A DNA stretch of 64,000 nt from Paraliobacillus salinarum (GCF_014083865.1 NZ_JACEFA010000008.1:45765-109764), one strand, 5' to 3'. Positions 35,401 to 46,317 are shown, counted from the first letter of the stretch. Made by a program: numbers and translations. Notes: a model not told the origin generated them from the sequence alone.

Positions 35401-36117
35401 TCATTCTTCTGTACCATAAATCGCTACATTTTGTCTTTCTAAAATAAATCGGTTTGCTTGCCATCCTAACGTATTCATGACATAGCCTAGTCCATCTGCA
35501 TTGTATCTGCCAGCTATTTTTTGATAGCATAATAGCTCATAGACGCCATCATAATCAAAATCCACAGCATACATACCGCTTAGTGGGTTAACAAAACCGG
35601 TGATTGGTTCCTTGAGCTTCCCTGCTTCATCATATATTTCATTTAGATAGCTTTGATCCCTTGTTGAAATATCAATAATATATCGCAATCCATTTTCTTC
35701 ACTTAGAACAGAAACTTTATATTGATCCTGATAGGTTACTTCATATTGATACTGCTGGTTATATAACGCGGAATCAAATAACAACCGTGGTGAGTATGAA
35801 GCAAATGAGTAAATGTAATGATTATATACCCCACCACTGCCTCCTGTAGCAACACTAATAAAAATATCGTCCACTTGATCTCCAGTAAAATCTCCTAAAA
35901 ACAAGGTAGGTTCATATCCACTATCTTCAGGTAAAACAACACTACAAACAGCGCCAGTCCGACCATCTTGAACAAATAAAGTAATTCGATGTAAATATGG
36001 ACTATTATCTGTTTTTATTGCCGTCAAATAAACATAATCTAATACACCATCACCCGTTACATCTCCAACAGCATAAGTAACTAGACTAGGTACCTGGTTC
36101 ATACTTGATTGATACAT
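35401..36117 (-). CDS. VCBS/FG-GAP repeat protein
   Basis: The 238-residue protein has repeated Ca2+-loop motifs GDVTGDGVLDYVYL, GDFTGDQVDDIFIS and VDFDYDGVYELL, typical of FG-GAP beta-propeller blades. No signal peptide is seen. ATG at 36117 is chosen because AAGAGGGG precedes it; a longer frame runs to 36189 without a ribosome site. The function is unknown, possibly spore-associated or surface; it is 84 bases from the DUF4317 gene. Confidence 0.75.
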   Translation of the reverse strand: MYQSSMNQVPSLVTYAVGDVTGDGVLDYVYLTAIKTDNSPYLHRITLFVQDGRTGAVCSVVLPEDSGYEPTLFLGDFTGDQVDDIFISVATGGSGGVYNHYIYSFASYSPRLLFDSALYNQQYQYEVTYQDQYKVSVLSEENGLRYIIDISTRDQSYLNEIYDEAGKLKEPITGFVNPLSGMYAVDFDYDGVYELLCYQKIAGRYNADGLGYVMNTLGWQANRFILERQNVAIYGTEE

Positions 36118-36200
36118 ATAGCCCCTCTTTTCCTGTTCGACATACATGCTTCTGTATATCTTATGGGCTTTCGTACCGATATGTGTCAAACACCAGTGAA

Positions 36201-37397
36201 CTACTCCTCGTCAGTTATCGAACCATCTTTTGTAGTGAACGCTTCAGGTATCATCGTAAATCCTTCAATTACTGTATCCTCTTCAATTTCAATTAATAAA
36301 CTACGCTTACCAAAAAAGTCTACCTGTCTAACATATTTTAAATCTTGCGGACTAATTGCTATATTTGCTACCTTTGTTTTTATTTTTATCGATTTTGATT
36401 GGTATTTTGGTAAAATACTACTTGCCTTTAGCTCGTATGATTTATCATCTATTACGTTGTGAAACGCTGCTTCTACCTTCTCTGTATTGACATCCTCGAT
36501 CCCACTCATCTTTAATACTTGCTCTACATCCTTGTAATCAAGTTTAGGTTCTTCATCTTCTTCATTCTCTTCAATCGTACGATTAATTTCCTCATACACG
36601 TTAGAAAGTGTGGTCGTATTAATTTTATTATCTGTTACATGCTTTACAATTTCTTCAAAAACAGCTTTGTCTTCTTCTGCAGTCATAAACTCATCTGCGT
36701 TTAACACATCTTCAACGAAATGCATGTCTAGTTCGTTCGATTTTCCAGTTGAATAAAGGACATGATTCACATCAGCCGTGTAATTAGTAAAGCACGGGAA
36801 CAAAAATCCTTTCAATGGCGCATTCAGATTAATAACTGGATCAACTACAATATTATATTTAAATTCTTTTTCAACGTAATCAAACAACAATTCCTTTCTT
36901 GGATCTTGTGTTTTATTCACACTAGATAAAATGAACGGGTGAGAATAAACAGGATCGAAATCACTGTCCTCATTTTCATCATTTTTACGTTTGCTAGATT
37001 TCAAATATTCCCCACGAATAAATGTAATGACGATATCCATATCATACGTTTTGTCCTTGAGCATCTTTTCAACAAGTGCTAGCATTTGTTCCTTCCAATC
37101 TTCCGCACGTTCACTAAGCAATGCCTTATGTAAAATGAGTTGACTACTATTTTCAGCCTTCGAATCAAAGCGTAATTCAAAAAGCTTCTCATCTAATTGC
37201 CCGGTTAATACTTTCTTAAAGTTCGTCATAAACAGCTCTTGTTGTTCTCTTTCCAGCATTTCGAAAGGTTGACTTTGATGATGATAAATTTCATCTGATT
37301 CCTTCATGATATACACATTATAAATATCCGAAATCTTTAATGCATCGTTATCTACTTTAAATTGTCTGCGAAAAGCAGCAAGATCTTTTTTGTTCAT
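36201..37397 (-). CDS. DUF4317 family protein
   Basis: The 398-residue soluble acidic protein begins MNKKDLAAFRRQFKVDNDAL and includes FPCFTNYTADVNHVLYST, both characteristic of DUF4317. There are no membrane spans. Members are common in Firmicutes and their role is unknown. It is upstream of the VCBS gene on the same strand. Confidence 0.82.
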   Translation of the reverse strand: MNKKDLAAFRRQFKVDNDALKISDIYNVYIMKESDEIYHHQSQPFEMLEREQQELFMTNFKKVLTGQLDEKLFELRFDSKAENSSQLILHKALLSERAEDWKEQMLALVEKMLKDKTYDMDIVITFIRGEYLKSSKRKNDENEDSDFDPVYSHPFILSSVNKTQDPRKELLFDYVEKEFKYNIVVDPVINLNAPLKGFLFPCFTNYTADVNHVLYSTGKSNELDMHFVEDVLNADEFMTAEEDKAVFEEIVKHVTDNKINTTTLSNVYEEINRTIEENEEDEEPKLDYKDVEQVLKMSGIEDVNTEKVEAAFHNVIDDKSYELKASSILPKYQSKSIKIKTKVANIAISPQDLKYVRQVDFFGKRSLLIEIEEDTVIEGFTMIPEAFTTKDGSITDEE

Positions 37398-37537
37398 TTA
37401 TAACACAGCTCCTAAACGATTTAAATAGTATAAAATAATACGAACAATTCATTTTAACATATCTAGCAGGTATATTTTTTAGAGAAGTAGAATAGTATTT
37501 AAACTCTCTTCTTTTATAAAACATTATAAATAGTAAA

Positions 37538-37563
37538 AAGCCCTTGATCTGTATCAAGGGCTT
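37538..37563 (-). terminator. Terminator after azoR
   Basis: The stem AAGCCCTTGAT/ATCAAGGGCTT (11 bp, loop of 4) is followed on the minus strand by a TTTTTAC tail. Confidence 0.8.
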
Positions 37564-37572
37564 CTGTATTAA

Positions 37573-38211
37573 TTATTTTGCAACTTGATTAGTTGCTAAT
37601 TTTTCTGCTACTGCTTTTACTTGCTCAATGCCTTTTGTAATAATCGCTTCCGCTTTATCCGGCATTGCATTGTGGCCTTCGATAATCACTTCATCGATGA
37701 TTTCCATACCAAAAACGCCACCTAAGATATTGCGCATATAATTTACAGCCATATCTAAGCGATCTGTCTCTGGAGTATTGTACATTCCTCCACGCGCGTT
37801 TAGAAGAATTGCTTTTTTATCAGTCAATAATGGATGTAAAGTCCCTGATTGATCAAATTTAAATGCGAATCCTGCTTCATAAATATAATCCATAAATGTT
37901 TGCATTTTTGCAGGAATAGTATGATTCCATAATGGAAAAGCAAACACAATTAAGTCTGCTGCAATAACCGCATCTTTGGCCTTTTGCTTCGCTGCTAATA
38001 TACGTTGTTGCACTTCTGTTAATTCTTGACCGTTTTGCAAATTACCAAATGCATCAAATAAATCTTGACCAAAATAAGGCATGTCCTCTGCAAAAACATC
38101 AAATGTTTTCACATTTAGATCTGCTGTAGACTCCATAAATGCCTCATACATCTTGCTTGATATTGCTTCTGAAGCAGGTCGGTTATTTGCTTTTACTACT
38201 AATATGTTCAT
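37573..38211 (-). CDS. azoR: FMN-dependent NADH-azoreductase (AzoR)
   Basis: The 212-residue flavodoxin-fold enzyme reduces quinones and azo compounds with NADH. It shows MNILVVKANNRPASEAISSKMYEAF at the start, FPLWNHTIPAKMQTFMDYI as the FMN contact and LNARGGMYNTPE. ATG at 38211 follows GGGGGA by 10 bases; an in-frame start at 38229 is less good. It is one of two flavin reductases beside a flavokinase-like gene. Confidence 0.92.
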   Translation of the reverse strand: MNILVVKANNRPASEAISSKMYEAFMESTADLNVKTFDVFAEDMPYFGQDLFDAFGNLQNGQELTEVQQRILAAKQKAKDAVIAADLIVFAFPLWNHTIPAKMQTFMDYIYEAGFAFKFDQSGTLHPLLTDKKAILLNARGGMYNTPETDRLDMAVNYMRNILGGVFGMEIIDEVIIEGHNAMPDKAEAIITKGIEQVKAVAEKLATNQVAK

Positions 38212-38345
38212 CTTTTTCTCGTCCCCCATTTTACACTTTTTCTACTATATAAGTTAGTAAGTATTTTTACACACATGCCCTATTATGTAGAAAGTGAAAG
38301 GGTTAAGCAAGTATTTTGTCCTATCCTTTTATTTACTGTTTTGTG

Positions 38346-38882
38346 CTAATTATTTATGCCTTCTTGAAGTTGGATTACTTCTGCAGCAAGTGCATCAATT
38401 CGATCCATGAGTGATGCGTCAATAATTTCATTTACGTCATTAAATGAATCACTATGTGCAAATATTGATATCGTTGGGACTAAACCTTTTAAATAAGAAA
38501 GCACAGGTTTCAAATGATATTCAGATACAAGAAAATGCTTATCAACTGATCCTGTTGTAACAATTCCGGTTACCTTTTGTTTTAAAGCATTGACTGGTAA
38601 ATGATCAAGTAAATTTTTCAAAGCACCTGTAATAGATGCTTGATAAATCGGTGTACCAAAAATAACAATATCTGCTTCGATTATTTTATTAACCACTTGA
38701 AAGGTATCATCATTATATAAAGCCAATGGCTCTCCTCTAGCAAATTCTACATCAACATCGCGTAAGTCAATTAATTCTGTTACTGCATTAGGATCTATTT
38801 GTTTCATTGCTTCTAATACATGATGAACCATTACATTGGTTTTCCATCCAGCTAATGCTCCTGAAATTCCTACTATTTTCAT
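38346..38882 (-). CDS. NADPH-dependent FMN reductase-type flavoprotein
   Basis: The 178-residue flavodoxin-fold protein has MKIVGISGALAGWKTNVMV at the phosphate loop and GTPIYQASITGALKNLLDHL, as in SsuE/YhdA-type reductases. It starts 32 bases after the flavokinase-like gene, so they are likely one unit. No sulfonate genes lie nearby, so the electron acceptor is unknown. Confidence 0.85.
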   Translation of the reverse strand: MKIVGISGALAGWKTNVMVHHVLEAMKQIDPNAVTELIDLRDVDVEFARGEPLALYNDDTFQVVNKIIEADIVIFGTPIYQASITGALKNLLDHLPVNALKQKVTGIVTTGSVDKHFLVSEYHLKPVLSYLKGLVPTISIFAHSDSFNDVNEIIDASLMDRIDALAAEVIQLQEGINN

Positions 38883-38914
38883 ATATATTACACCTACTTT
38901 ATATAAAAAATTAT

Positions 38915-39817
38915 TTAATCTGAGATAGAAATGAAACGTTCTGCATCTTTCTTGTCTTGTTCCATTTGTTTAATTAATGCATCTAAATCTGAGAAATCCT
39001 GTTCTTCTCGCATAAAATGTAGAAATGAAACAGAAACCGTGCGATCATAAAGATCCCCAGCGTAGTTCAAAATGTGCGCTTCAATTAAGTATCCTTGTCC
39101 ATTAACTGTCGGACGATAGCCTGCACTAATTAATACGTTGTAATAGTCTGTAATGACATGATCCTTATGTATCCCAACCGTTCCAAAATAGACTCCTGGC
39201 TTTGGCATCACATATTGCTCGACCCCTGCCAAATTAAGTGTTGGAAAACCTAATTGTCTTCCTAATTTTTCACCATGAACTACTTTACCGACAACCGTGT
39301 ATGGATGATTCAACAATCCTTGTACTTGTTCTACACGACCATTCGTTATTAAATCATATATCATCTCATCTGTGACTGTCTGTTCATTAATTTTCACTCC
39401 AGAAACTATCTTTACTTGTGTAGTCATTTGTTTGAACTTCTGAAGTAAATCATTTGAAATAGTACCATTATCAATTAATTCTTGATCAATTACGATGTGA
39501 CTAATCGTTAACTCAGCTAGTACATCCGCAATAGTATTCTCCATTGTTTTTCCTTCTTCAGGAAATAATTGCCCGTAAGTGTTTACATCATATTGCTTCA
39601 ATAATTGATGCATTGTTTTCTCTGGTGTTACTAGCTGTGCTGTTAGAAAAAGACTTAAATCTATAACAACTAATTTTTCTTGTGTACCTTTGATTAATTG
39701 ATTCGCTGTTTCCAATACGTGCTGTTTTCCTTTATGAAAAATATAGAAACAACCAATAACTAATGTATGTGATGATGGTTCTGTCTGAGATTTTTTTGTG
39801 ATTTCGATAAACTCCAT
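38915..39817 (-). CDS. RibF-like riboflavin kinase with degenerate FAD-synthetase half
   Basis: The 300-residue RibF relative has a C-terminal flavokinase domain from about residue 165 (GEKLGRQLGFPTLNLAG, VYFGTVGI, EAHILNYAGDLYDRTVSVSFLHFMREE). The N-terminal adenylyltransferase half lacks the usual GxFDGxHxGH nucleotide motif; the matching region reads IGCFYIFHKGKQHVL. FMN production without FAD synthesis is therefore likely (inference). It precedes an FMN reductase on the same strand. No FMN riboswitch is visible upstream. Confidence 0.8.
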   Translation of the reverse strand: MEFIEITKKSQTEPSSHTLVIGCFYIFHKGKQHVLETANQLIKGTQEKLVVIDLSLFLTAQLVTPEKTMHQLLKQYDVNTYGQLFPEEGKTMENTIADVLAELTISHIVIDQELIDNGTISNDLLQKFKQMTTQVKIVSGVKINEQTVTDEMIYDLITNGRVEQVQGLLNHPYTVVGKVVHGEKLGRQLGFPTLNLAGVEQYVMPKPGVYFGTVGIHKDHVITDYYNVLISAGYRPTVNGQGYLIEAHILNYAGDLYDRTVSVSFLHFMREEQDFSDLDALIKQMEQDKKDAERFISISD

Positions 39818-39955
39818 AGTAACCCTCTTTACCGTATAAATTAATATGATTTGCTTCCTATCTTACTATATGCTAAATAAAAAACAAATTAAAAGGCTGT
39901 TTGTGACCTTGATAATTACAAAAAAAAGTAAGAAGAGATAGGACTTAACATAAAT

Positions 39956-40006
39956 AGAAGGATAGCAAATGGCACCGTTTATCCAATCGGGCTTTGCTAT
40001 CCTTCT
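39956..40006 (-). terminator. Possible terminator after the DJ-1 gene
   Basis: The stem AGAAGGATAGCAAA/TTTGCTATCCTTCT (14 bp) with a 23-base loop sits right after the DJ-1 stop. The T run after it is weak, so this is a moderate call. Confidence 0.6.
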
Positions 40007-40020
40007 CTTCATTTAAACAT

Positions 40021-40677
40021 TTACTGTTCTAAACTAGCAACTAGCTTTTCAGCAGTACTTTTACTTGATTGTGGATTTTGACCGGTTACTAAATTACCAT
40101 CACGGATGGAATGGTCTGCCCATTTTTCACCTTGTACAAAATCTGCACCTTTTTCACGTAATGCTGTTTCTAGCATGAATGGCATGTATGCATCTAGTTG
40201 CATTTCTTTTTCTTCAGTATCTGTAAATGCAGATATTTTCTTACCTTTTACGATCGGTGTACCATCTTTATAAGTGGCATTTACTAATCCTGCTGGTCCG
40301 TGGCATACAGACCCAATTACTTTATCTGCTTCAGCGAATTGTTGCAGCACATAAAGAAGTGTTTCATTGTTTGGAAAATCAAACATTGTCCCATGCCCAC
40401 CTGGTAGAAAGATAGCATCAAATCCAGAAGCATCTTCCTTTGACAGCTTTTCTGTATCTTTAAGTAATGCTTCCGCTTCTTTCCATTCAGGGTTATCTTG
40501 GACGCTGTTCGGATCCAGTGCTACTTCTCCACCTGAAATGCTCGTCACTTTCACTTCATAACCTTGTTCTTTAAATACCAAATATGGAACGGCAAATTCC
40601 TCTAACCAAAGACCCGTTTTCATATTTTCAGTAATTGTTGTATGGTTTGTCACTACCATCAATATTTTCTTAGACAT
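40021..40677 (-). CDS. DJ-1/PfpI family protein (Hsp31-like)
   Basis: The 218-residue protein has the nucleophile elbow SVCHGPAGLV with the catalytic cysteine, the FLPGGHGTMFDF motif and GLWLEEFAVPY. Family members act as deglycases, glyoxalases or chaperones against stress. ATG at 40677 follows AAGGAGG by 7 bases. Confidence 0.88.
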   Translation of the reverse strand: MSKKILMVVTNHTTITENMKTGLWLEEFAVPYLVFKEQGYEVKVTSISGGEVALDPNSVQDNPEWKEAEALLKDTEKLSKEDASGFDAIFLPGGHGTMFDFPNNETLLYVLQQFAEADKVIGSVCHGPAGLVNATYKDGTPIVKGKKISAFTDTEEKEMQLDAYMPFMLETALREKGADFVQGEKWADHSIRDGNLVTGQNPQSSKSTAEKLVASLEQ

Positions 40678-40830
40678 GTTCATTCCTCCTTAAGATATTT
40701 GGAAATGTACATGTTCTATTCTAGTAGTTTCTTTTTAATTTTTAAAATGATCTGTTTGTTATGTGTATTTAAGTTAATAAAGGGATTTGGCTTCATATTT
40801 CAACTAATCTCTCAAAAGCATTACAAAATA

Positions 40831-41916
40831 CTAACACCCTAGCATTTTACAATAGTCTTCCCTGCTCAATTCAAACTCTCCACCCTCAAGGTAACCCCCA
40901 TTAGGTGTCCCATCATCATTTAGAATCTCTCCAATGTACTCGATCTCTGTTTCTTCCACAATCCAATAGCCATCTTTCCAAAAACCCTTTGAACTACTAT
41001 CCCCTCCAGATTCTTTACTAGACTTCTTATTACCATTGCTAGGGTTTTGACTACTGCTGCTATTCTTATTATCACCAGTGTTATTGCTCTTACTAGAGTT
41101 GTTACTACTTTGTTGTGACTGCTTTTGTGCTTGTGCCTCTGCCTCCGCTTTAAGTCTAGCTTCAGCCTCTTTCCTTTCCACTTCCTTTAAAACTATAGCT
41201 AAATCCTTATTGAATTGCTTTACGACTTCTTTATTTTTAATTTTATCTACTTCTGTCTTTACAAGCTCATAACCTTTACGATCTGCCTTCTCAACAACCT
41301 TTTCGTCCTCAATTAAGTCATAAACCTTACCTTCAGCATTTTTAATTTGATCTAATTGACCCTTGGCTTTTACCACCGCGTCTGTAACCGCTTTGTAAAA
41401 ATTATCATCATTCTTCTTCTTAAGTGCTAATTTCTCTACATTGGACAAATCGGAATCCGTAAGATTTTTAATGATAGCAACCTCTTTGTATCCTTCATTT
41501 GAAAGAACTCGGTCTGTATACAGAGCATTTATAGCTGTTTGTAACTCTAATTTATTACCTAGCTCATTTAGTTGTTCTTCAATAGCCTTCTTATCCGCCT
41601 TGATAGCTTCAATTTCATTCTTTATTGCATCCTTCTTTACCTGATAATCAGCATAAGAATCTTTTATTGAATGTATAGAATTTCTTATCTCTTCTATATT
41701 GTTCGTTGTTGCGTCATCTGTTAAATAGCCACCTTCTGTTTGATATGACGCTAAGGTTAACGAAATCGTATCTAATGTGTTTTGTTCTTCTTCTATTTTT
41801 AATTTTGCCTCTTTCAAATTGTTAGATTGTACTACTCCATAAGCTGTACCTCCTAACACTACAATACCTATAAAAATTAAAATTATAATAACCGTTTTCT
41901 TTTTTACTCGTCTCAT
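40831..41916 (-). CDS. Hypothetical membrane-anchored coiled-coil protein
   Basis: The 361-residue protein has one N-terminal span (about 8-30), a long coiled-coil of about 220 residues rich in Lys and Glu, an Ala/Gln stretch, a Ser/Asn/Gly linker (about 268-312) and a compact C-terminal domain with GFWKDGYWIVEETEIEYIG and a CKMLGC tail. It is likely exposed outside the membrane. I recognise no family. ATG at 41916. Confidence 0.75.
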   Translation of the reverse strand: MRRVKKKTVIIILIFIGIVVLGGTAYGVVQSNNLKEAKLKIEEEQNTLDTISLTLASYQTEGGYLTDDATTNNIEEIRNSIHSIKDSYADYQVKKDAIKNEIEAIKADKKAIEEQLNELGNKLELQTAINALYTDRVLSNEGYKEVAIIKNLTDSDLSNVEKLALKKKNDDNFYKAVTDAVVKAKGQLDQIKNAEGKVYDLIEDEKVVEKADRKGYELVKTEVDKIKNKEVVKQFNKDLAIVLKEVERKEAEARLKAEAEAQAQKQSQQSSNNSSKSNNTGDNKNSSSSQNPSNGNKKSSKESGGDSSSKGFWKDGYWIVEETEIEYIGEILNDDGTPNGGYLEGGEFELSREDYCKMLGC

Positions 41917-42117
41917 TTTTCTCCTCCAAGTCCTGGGTATATAGTATACTTCTTGTCATTTTTTAGTCTATTTATATAACTAAAATACCATATTTACCAT
42001 TTAAATTATATATTTTTGTAAATATTATCAATTTAATTTCAAAAACATTTTATAATTAAAGTTTTCCATTATGCTGTATCTATTGTCTTAGATGTGTATT
42101 TATACACATTACACACG

Positions 42118-42148
42118 AAAAAAGACGCCCATATCAATTAGGACGCCT
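42118..42148 (-). terminator. Terminator after metE
   Basis: A 7-8-bp stem (AGGCGTCC with GGGCGTCT, including G-T pairs) with an 11-base loop is followed on the minus strand by a run of Ts. Confidence 0.7.
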
Positions 42149-42156
42149 TTCTCTCA

Positions 42157-44445
42157 TTATTTTTGGATAGCTAGTTGTTCCGTTCTTATTTCTTTTGCCG
42201 CTTGAACCATTATTCTAAGCGCCTGGATTGTCTCTTCTTCCTTACGAGTTTTCAATCCGCAGTCAGGATTAACCCAGAACTGCTTTGGTGAAATCGTACG
42301 TAATGCACGGTTAATATTCTCCTTCAATTCTTCAATTGACGGTACACGTGGACTATGAATATCATAAACACCCAAACCAATATCTTTTGCATACGTGTTA
42401 TCCTCGAAGGTAGAGACAAGCTCACCATGACTCCTAGATGTTTCAATAGAAATAACATCCGCATCTAAAGCATCAATGCAATCGAAGACATCCTCGAAAC
42501 TAGAATAGCACATATGTGTATGAATTTGTGTATCAGCTTCAACCGTTGCAGTAGCTAAACGGAAAGCATATGCTGATTCATTTAAATAGCTATCCCATTT
42601 TGCAGAATTTAGAGGTAAACCTTCACGTAATGCTGGTTCATCAACTTGAATAATTTTAATTTGATTTGCTTCTAATGCTTCTATTTCTTTTTGTAATGCC
42701 AGTGCAATTTGTTTCATTATTTCATATCGTGGCGTTGTATCATGAACAAATGACCAATTTAGAATCGTCACTGGACCAGTTAACATGCCTTTCACCGGTC
42801 GATCGGTTAATGATTGGGCATACACACTTTCCTTCACTGTAATTGGTTTATCCCATGACACATCTCCGAAAATGAGTGGTGGTTTAACACATCTTGATCC
42901 GTATGACTGAACCCAACCATATTCCGTTACGGTAAATCCATTAAATTTTTCCCCAAAATATTCCACCATATCATTACGCTCAAATTCCCCGTGTACAAGC
43001 ACATCAAGATCTAATTCCTCTTGCAATGCAATCCAACGTTTAATGTTATTTTTCACAAATGCTTCATACGCTTGATCTGTTATGTCACCCTTACGCCACT
43101 TTGTGCGTGTAGCTCTTACATCAGGTGTTTGAGGCAGGCTTCCGATCGTTGTAGTTGGCAACAACGGCAAGGCTAGATGTTCACGCTGTTGTTTAATTCG
43201 TGTTGAAAAATCTGGACTTCGCTCCGCATCTGCTTCCGTTAAACGATCGACATTGCTTCTAACTGCATCGTTCGATCGATAAGTAGCTTGTAATTTGTCT
43301 AATGCCGAGTTAACCTCATTTATTTCTTCCTGAATTGCTGCACGTCCCTCTCTCAACCCTTTCGTTAAAATCACAACTTCTTGTAGCTTCTCATCTGCAA
43401 AGGACAACCCACCTAAAATAATCGGATCTAATTTTTGTTCTAATGTTTTTGTCACAGGTACATGCAATAAAGAAGAGGACGGCTGAATAATTAATTGATT
43501 ATCACTTACAAAATAGTTAATCGACTCTAGAATAGTAAACTTCTCTTCTAGATTAGCACGCCACACGTTACGCCCATCAATTACCCCTGCGACAAGTGTT
43601 TTATCTTTCGGAAAACCGTATGTTTTTAACAGCTCCAATGAATCACCATGAACGAAATCTAACCCAATAGCTTTTACTGGAAGCTTACTAATTCTTTCAA
43701 AGTGAAACACTTTTTCAAAGTAAGTCTGAAAAATAACATTCAATCCTGGCACTTCTTCTGCAAAAGTTTGATACACTTTTTCAGTTACTTCTAATACATC
43801 TCCCCCTACTTTAGTTGCGAAAATTGGCTCATCTATTTGAATCCATGTTGCACCAGCATCCGCTAGCTCCTGTAAAATTTGTACGTATAAAGGTAAGAAT
43901 GCATCAACTAACTCATTAAACTGGCTGTCATCAAAACCCTTCGATAATTTCAAATAAGTGATTGGACCTAAAATAACTGGCTTTCCATCAATATCTAGCT
44001 TTTCTTTCGCTTCTTTATAGTATTTAAGTGCTCGATTTTCTACAAGTGAAGGCTTCACATCATTTAATTCAGGTACGATATAATGATAGTTTGTATTAAA
44101 CCACTTTGTCATTTCTGATGCGATGACTTGATCCACACCACGTGCGATTGCAAAGTATGTATCAATATCTACCTTACCTCCATTGTAGTTATATCGCTTC
44201 GGTACAACCCCAAATCCAACTGAAGTATCTAATACATGATCATACAGGGAAAAATCGCCAACAGGAATTAAATCAATCCCTTGATTTTTCTGTTTCTGTA
44301 AATTGGATAGACGTATATCCTCCGTTGTTTGAATCAATTCTTCTTCTGTTATTTTTCCATTCCAGTATGCTTCAAGTGCTTTCTTCCATTCTCTCTTCTC
44401 TCCAATTCTTGGGTAGCCTAAGTTTGAACTTTTAATGTTTGTCAT
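42157..44445 (-). CDS. metE: Cobalamin-independent methionine synthase
   Basis: The 762-residue enzyme transfers methyl from methyltetrahydropteroyl-triglutamate to homocysteine. Zinc ligands are in [11 protein letters not shown] and NPDCGLKTR, and the N-terminus has [22 protein letters not shown]. It lies 24 bases after yitJ and belongs to the SAM-I controlled methionine unit. Confidence 0.96.
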   Translation of the reverse strand: MTNIKSSNLGYPRIGEKREWKKALEAYWNGKITEEELIQTTEDIRLSNLQKQKNQGIDLIPVGDFSLYDHVLDTSVGFGVVPKRYNYNGGKVDIDTYFAIARGVDQVIASEMTKWFNTNYHYIVPELNDVKPSLVENRALKYYKEAKEKLDIDGKPVILGPITYLKLSKGFDDSQFNELVDAFLPLYVQILQELADAGATWIQIDEPIFATKVGGDVLEVTEKVYQTFAEEVPGLNVIFQTYFEKVFHFERISKLPVKAIGLDFVHGDSLELLKTYGFPKDKTLVAGVIDGRNVWRANLEEKFTILESINYFVSDNQLIIQPSSSLLHVPVTKTLEQKLDPIILGGLSFADEKLQEVVILTKGLREGRAAIQEEINEVNSALDKLQATYRSNDAVRSNVDRLTEADAERSPDFSTRIKQQREHLALPLLPTTTIGSLPQTPDVRATRTKWRKGDITDQAYEAFVKNNIKRWIALQEELDLDVLVHGEFERNDMVEYFGEKFNGFTVTEYGWVQSYGSRCVKPPLIFGDVSWDKPITVKESVYAQSLTDRPVKGMLTGPVTILNWSFVHDTTPRYEIMKQIALALQKEIEALEANQIKIIQVDEPALREGLPLNSAKWDSYLNESAYAFRLATATVEADTQIHTHMCYSSFEDVFDCIDALDADVISIETSRSHGELVSTFEDNTYAKDIGLGVYDIHSPRVPSIEELKENINRALRTISPKQFWVNPDCGLKTRKEEETIQALRIMVQAAKEIRTEQLAIQK

Positions 44446-44469
44446 CGCAATTCTCCTCCAATATATTTG

Positions 44470-46317
44470 TTATGTTGTCACTTCTTCTGCTTTGATTGTT
44501 ATGCCTGTTTTTTCATGAATATATTTTACAAGCTCCACACATATGTCATATCTCATGAATGGAGTAATTAAATAAATTCCGTTAAAATGCTCCAATGCCA
44601 CATCAATTAATTCTTTTGATATTGCAATACTCTCGATGGTTGATTCCACTCGATTTGAACCAGTTGCCTTCATTCGTTCTCGCACTTCATCAGTTAATCT
44701 AATTCCTGGTACTTCATTATGGAGAAACTCCGCATTTTTAGCTGATGTTAATGGCATCACTCCTATAAAAATAGGAACATCTATATGAGCGGTTGCTTGT
44801 TTTAATTCAACAATTGCTTCTGGACTATAAATGGGTTGTGTTAAGATATAGTCCGCTCCGCTTTGTACTTTCCTTTCTAGTCGCTTTACAGCCTTCTCTA
44901 TGTTCTTTACATTTGGATTAAAAGCAGCAGCTACTTGAAAAGCAGTTTTCTCTCTTAATGTATTACCTGAAAAAGAAATACCGTTATTACTCTTCTTAAT
45001 TAATTCAATTAGTTTAAATGAATTGACATCAAACACAGAAGTCGCACCAGGAAAGTCACCAATCTTTGTTGGGTCTCCAGTTATCGCTAATATTTCTGTC
45101 AAGCCAAGTGTATGCAGACCCATCAAATGAGACTGTAGACCAATTAAATTTCGATCGCGACACGTTAAATGAACGAGTGGTTTTATATCATGCTTTTGTA
45201 AGATGGTTGCCACCGCCATATTACTAATTCGAGGGCTTGCTAGTGAGTTATCTGCAAGTGTGATCGCGTCTGCTCCTGCTTTCTTCAATGCCTTTGCCCC
45301 TTGAATATATTCAGAAAGGTCTAAATGCCTGGGTGTATCTAATTCAACAATAATTGTTTTTTGACTTTTAGCTTTATCGGCTAATGTTTGTTCTTCTTTT
45401 TTTCGTTGTGAAAGAATGTTTATCTTCTCTGGTACAACAGCTTTGTTTGTAAGCGGCTTGAGTCCTTTCCTTCCCCTAGCAAGCGCGCTAATGTGTTCTG
45501 GTGTCGTCCCACAGCATCCACCGATAAGACGAGCACCTTGATTTCTTAGATCGACTGCACACGTTTCAAAATAGGATGGTTCATTTTTATAATAGAGAAC
45601 CCCATCTCGATAGGATGGTAAACTAGCATTCGGATAAGCGGCTAACACAGCATGATCTAATAATGGTACAGATTCTAATGATCGAATCATCTGTGATGGT
45701 CCAAATCGACAGTTAACACCAACGACATCAGCACCAAGCTCCTCTAACTCTTTTAAAGCTCTTGAGAGTGGCATACCATTTTCCAATACTCCCGTTTCAT
45801 GCATGGAAACATTCGTGATAATCGGTAAATCTGTCTCTTCACGCGCAATATTCAACACCGTAACTAATTCATCAAAATTGTAGTACGTTTCTAAAAGTAG
45901 CCCATCTACGCCTTCTAAAAGCAGACAATATAGTTGTTCTCTGAAACTACGCCTAATCTCTTCCTCAGATTCTACTATTGTTTTGGTGCCGTGAATTCCA
46001 CCTATACTTCCCAATATATATGCACGCCCATTACTTGCTTTCTTAGCAATTCGAACTGCTTTTTGATTGATTTTTTTTACCTGTTCTTCTAAACCGTATC
46101 GTGCTAATTTAATATAATTCGCACCATATGTGTTTGTTTGAATCACATCTGCTCCCGCATGGATATAAGCTTCATGGATCTGCTGAATTTGAGCAGGATG
46201 CGTAAGGTTTAGCTCCTCAAAGCTTGGATCCACACCATGGGAATATAAAATTGTCCCCATCGCTCCATCAGCAATCAAAATCCTTTCTTTTAAAGCTGTT
46301 AATAAATCCAAACTCAC
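44470..46317 (-). CDS. yitJ: Bifunctional homocysteine S-methyltransferase / methylenetetrahydrofolate reductase (YitJ)
   Basis: The 615-residue fusion has an N-terminal zinc methyltransferase (residues 1-290; LIADGAMGTILYSHG, VGVNCRFGP, GGCCGTTPEHI) and a C-terminal MetF-like TIM barrel (about 320-610; HLTCRDRNLIGLQ, ITGDPTKIGDFPGA). It supplies methyl-THF and methionine. The start is GTG at 46317 or TTG at 46311, both after GGAGG. It is followed directly by metE. Confidence 0.93.
   Translation of the reverse strand: MSLDLLTALKERILIADGAMGTILYSHGVDPSFEELNLTHPAQIQQIHEAYIHAGADVIQTNTYGANYIKLARYGLEEQVKKINQKAVRIAKKASNGRAYILGSIGGIHGTKTIVESEEEIRRSFREQLYCLLLEGVDGLLLETYYNFDELVTVLNIAREETDLPIITNVSMHETGVLENGMPLSRALKELEELGADVVGVNCRFGPSQMIRSLESVPLLDHAVLAAYPNASLPSYRDGVLYYKNEPSYFETCAVDLRNQGARLIGGCCGTTPEHISALARGRKGLKPLTNKAVVPEKINILSQRKKEEQTLADKAKSQKTIIVELDTPRHLDLSEYIQGAKALKKAGADAITLADNSLASPRISNMAVATILQKHDIKPLVHLTCRDRNLIGLQSHLMGLHTLGLTEILAITGDPTKIGDFPGATSVFDVNSFKLIELIKKSNNGISFSGNTLREKTAFQVAAAFNPNVKNIEKAVKRLERKVQSGADYILTQPIYSPEAIVELKQATAHIDVPIFIGVMPLTSAKNAEFLHNEVPGIRLTDEVRERMKATGSNRVESTIESIAISKELIDVALEHFNGIYLITPFMRYDICVELVKYIHEKTGITIKAEEVTT

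Noticed and set aside
39818..39960. FMN riboswitch before the flavokinase-like gene
   Set aside because: No RFN-element conserved blocks are visible upstream.
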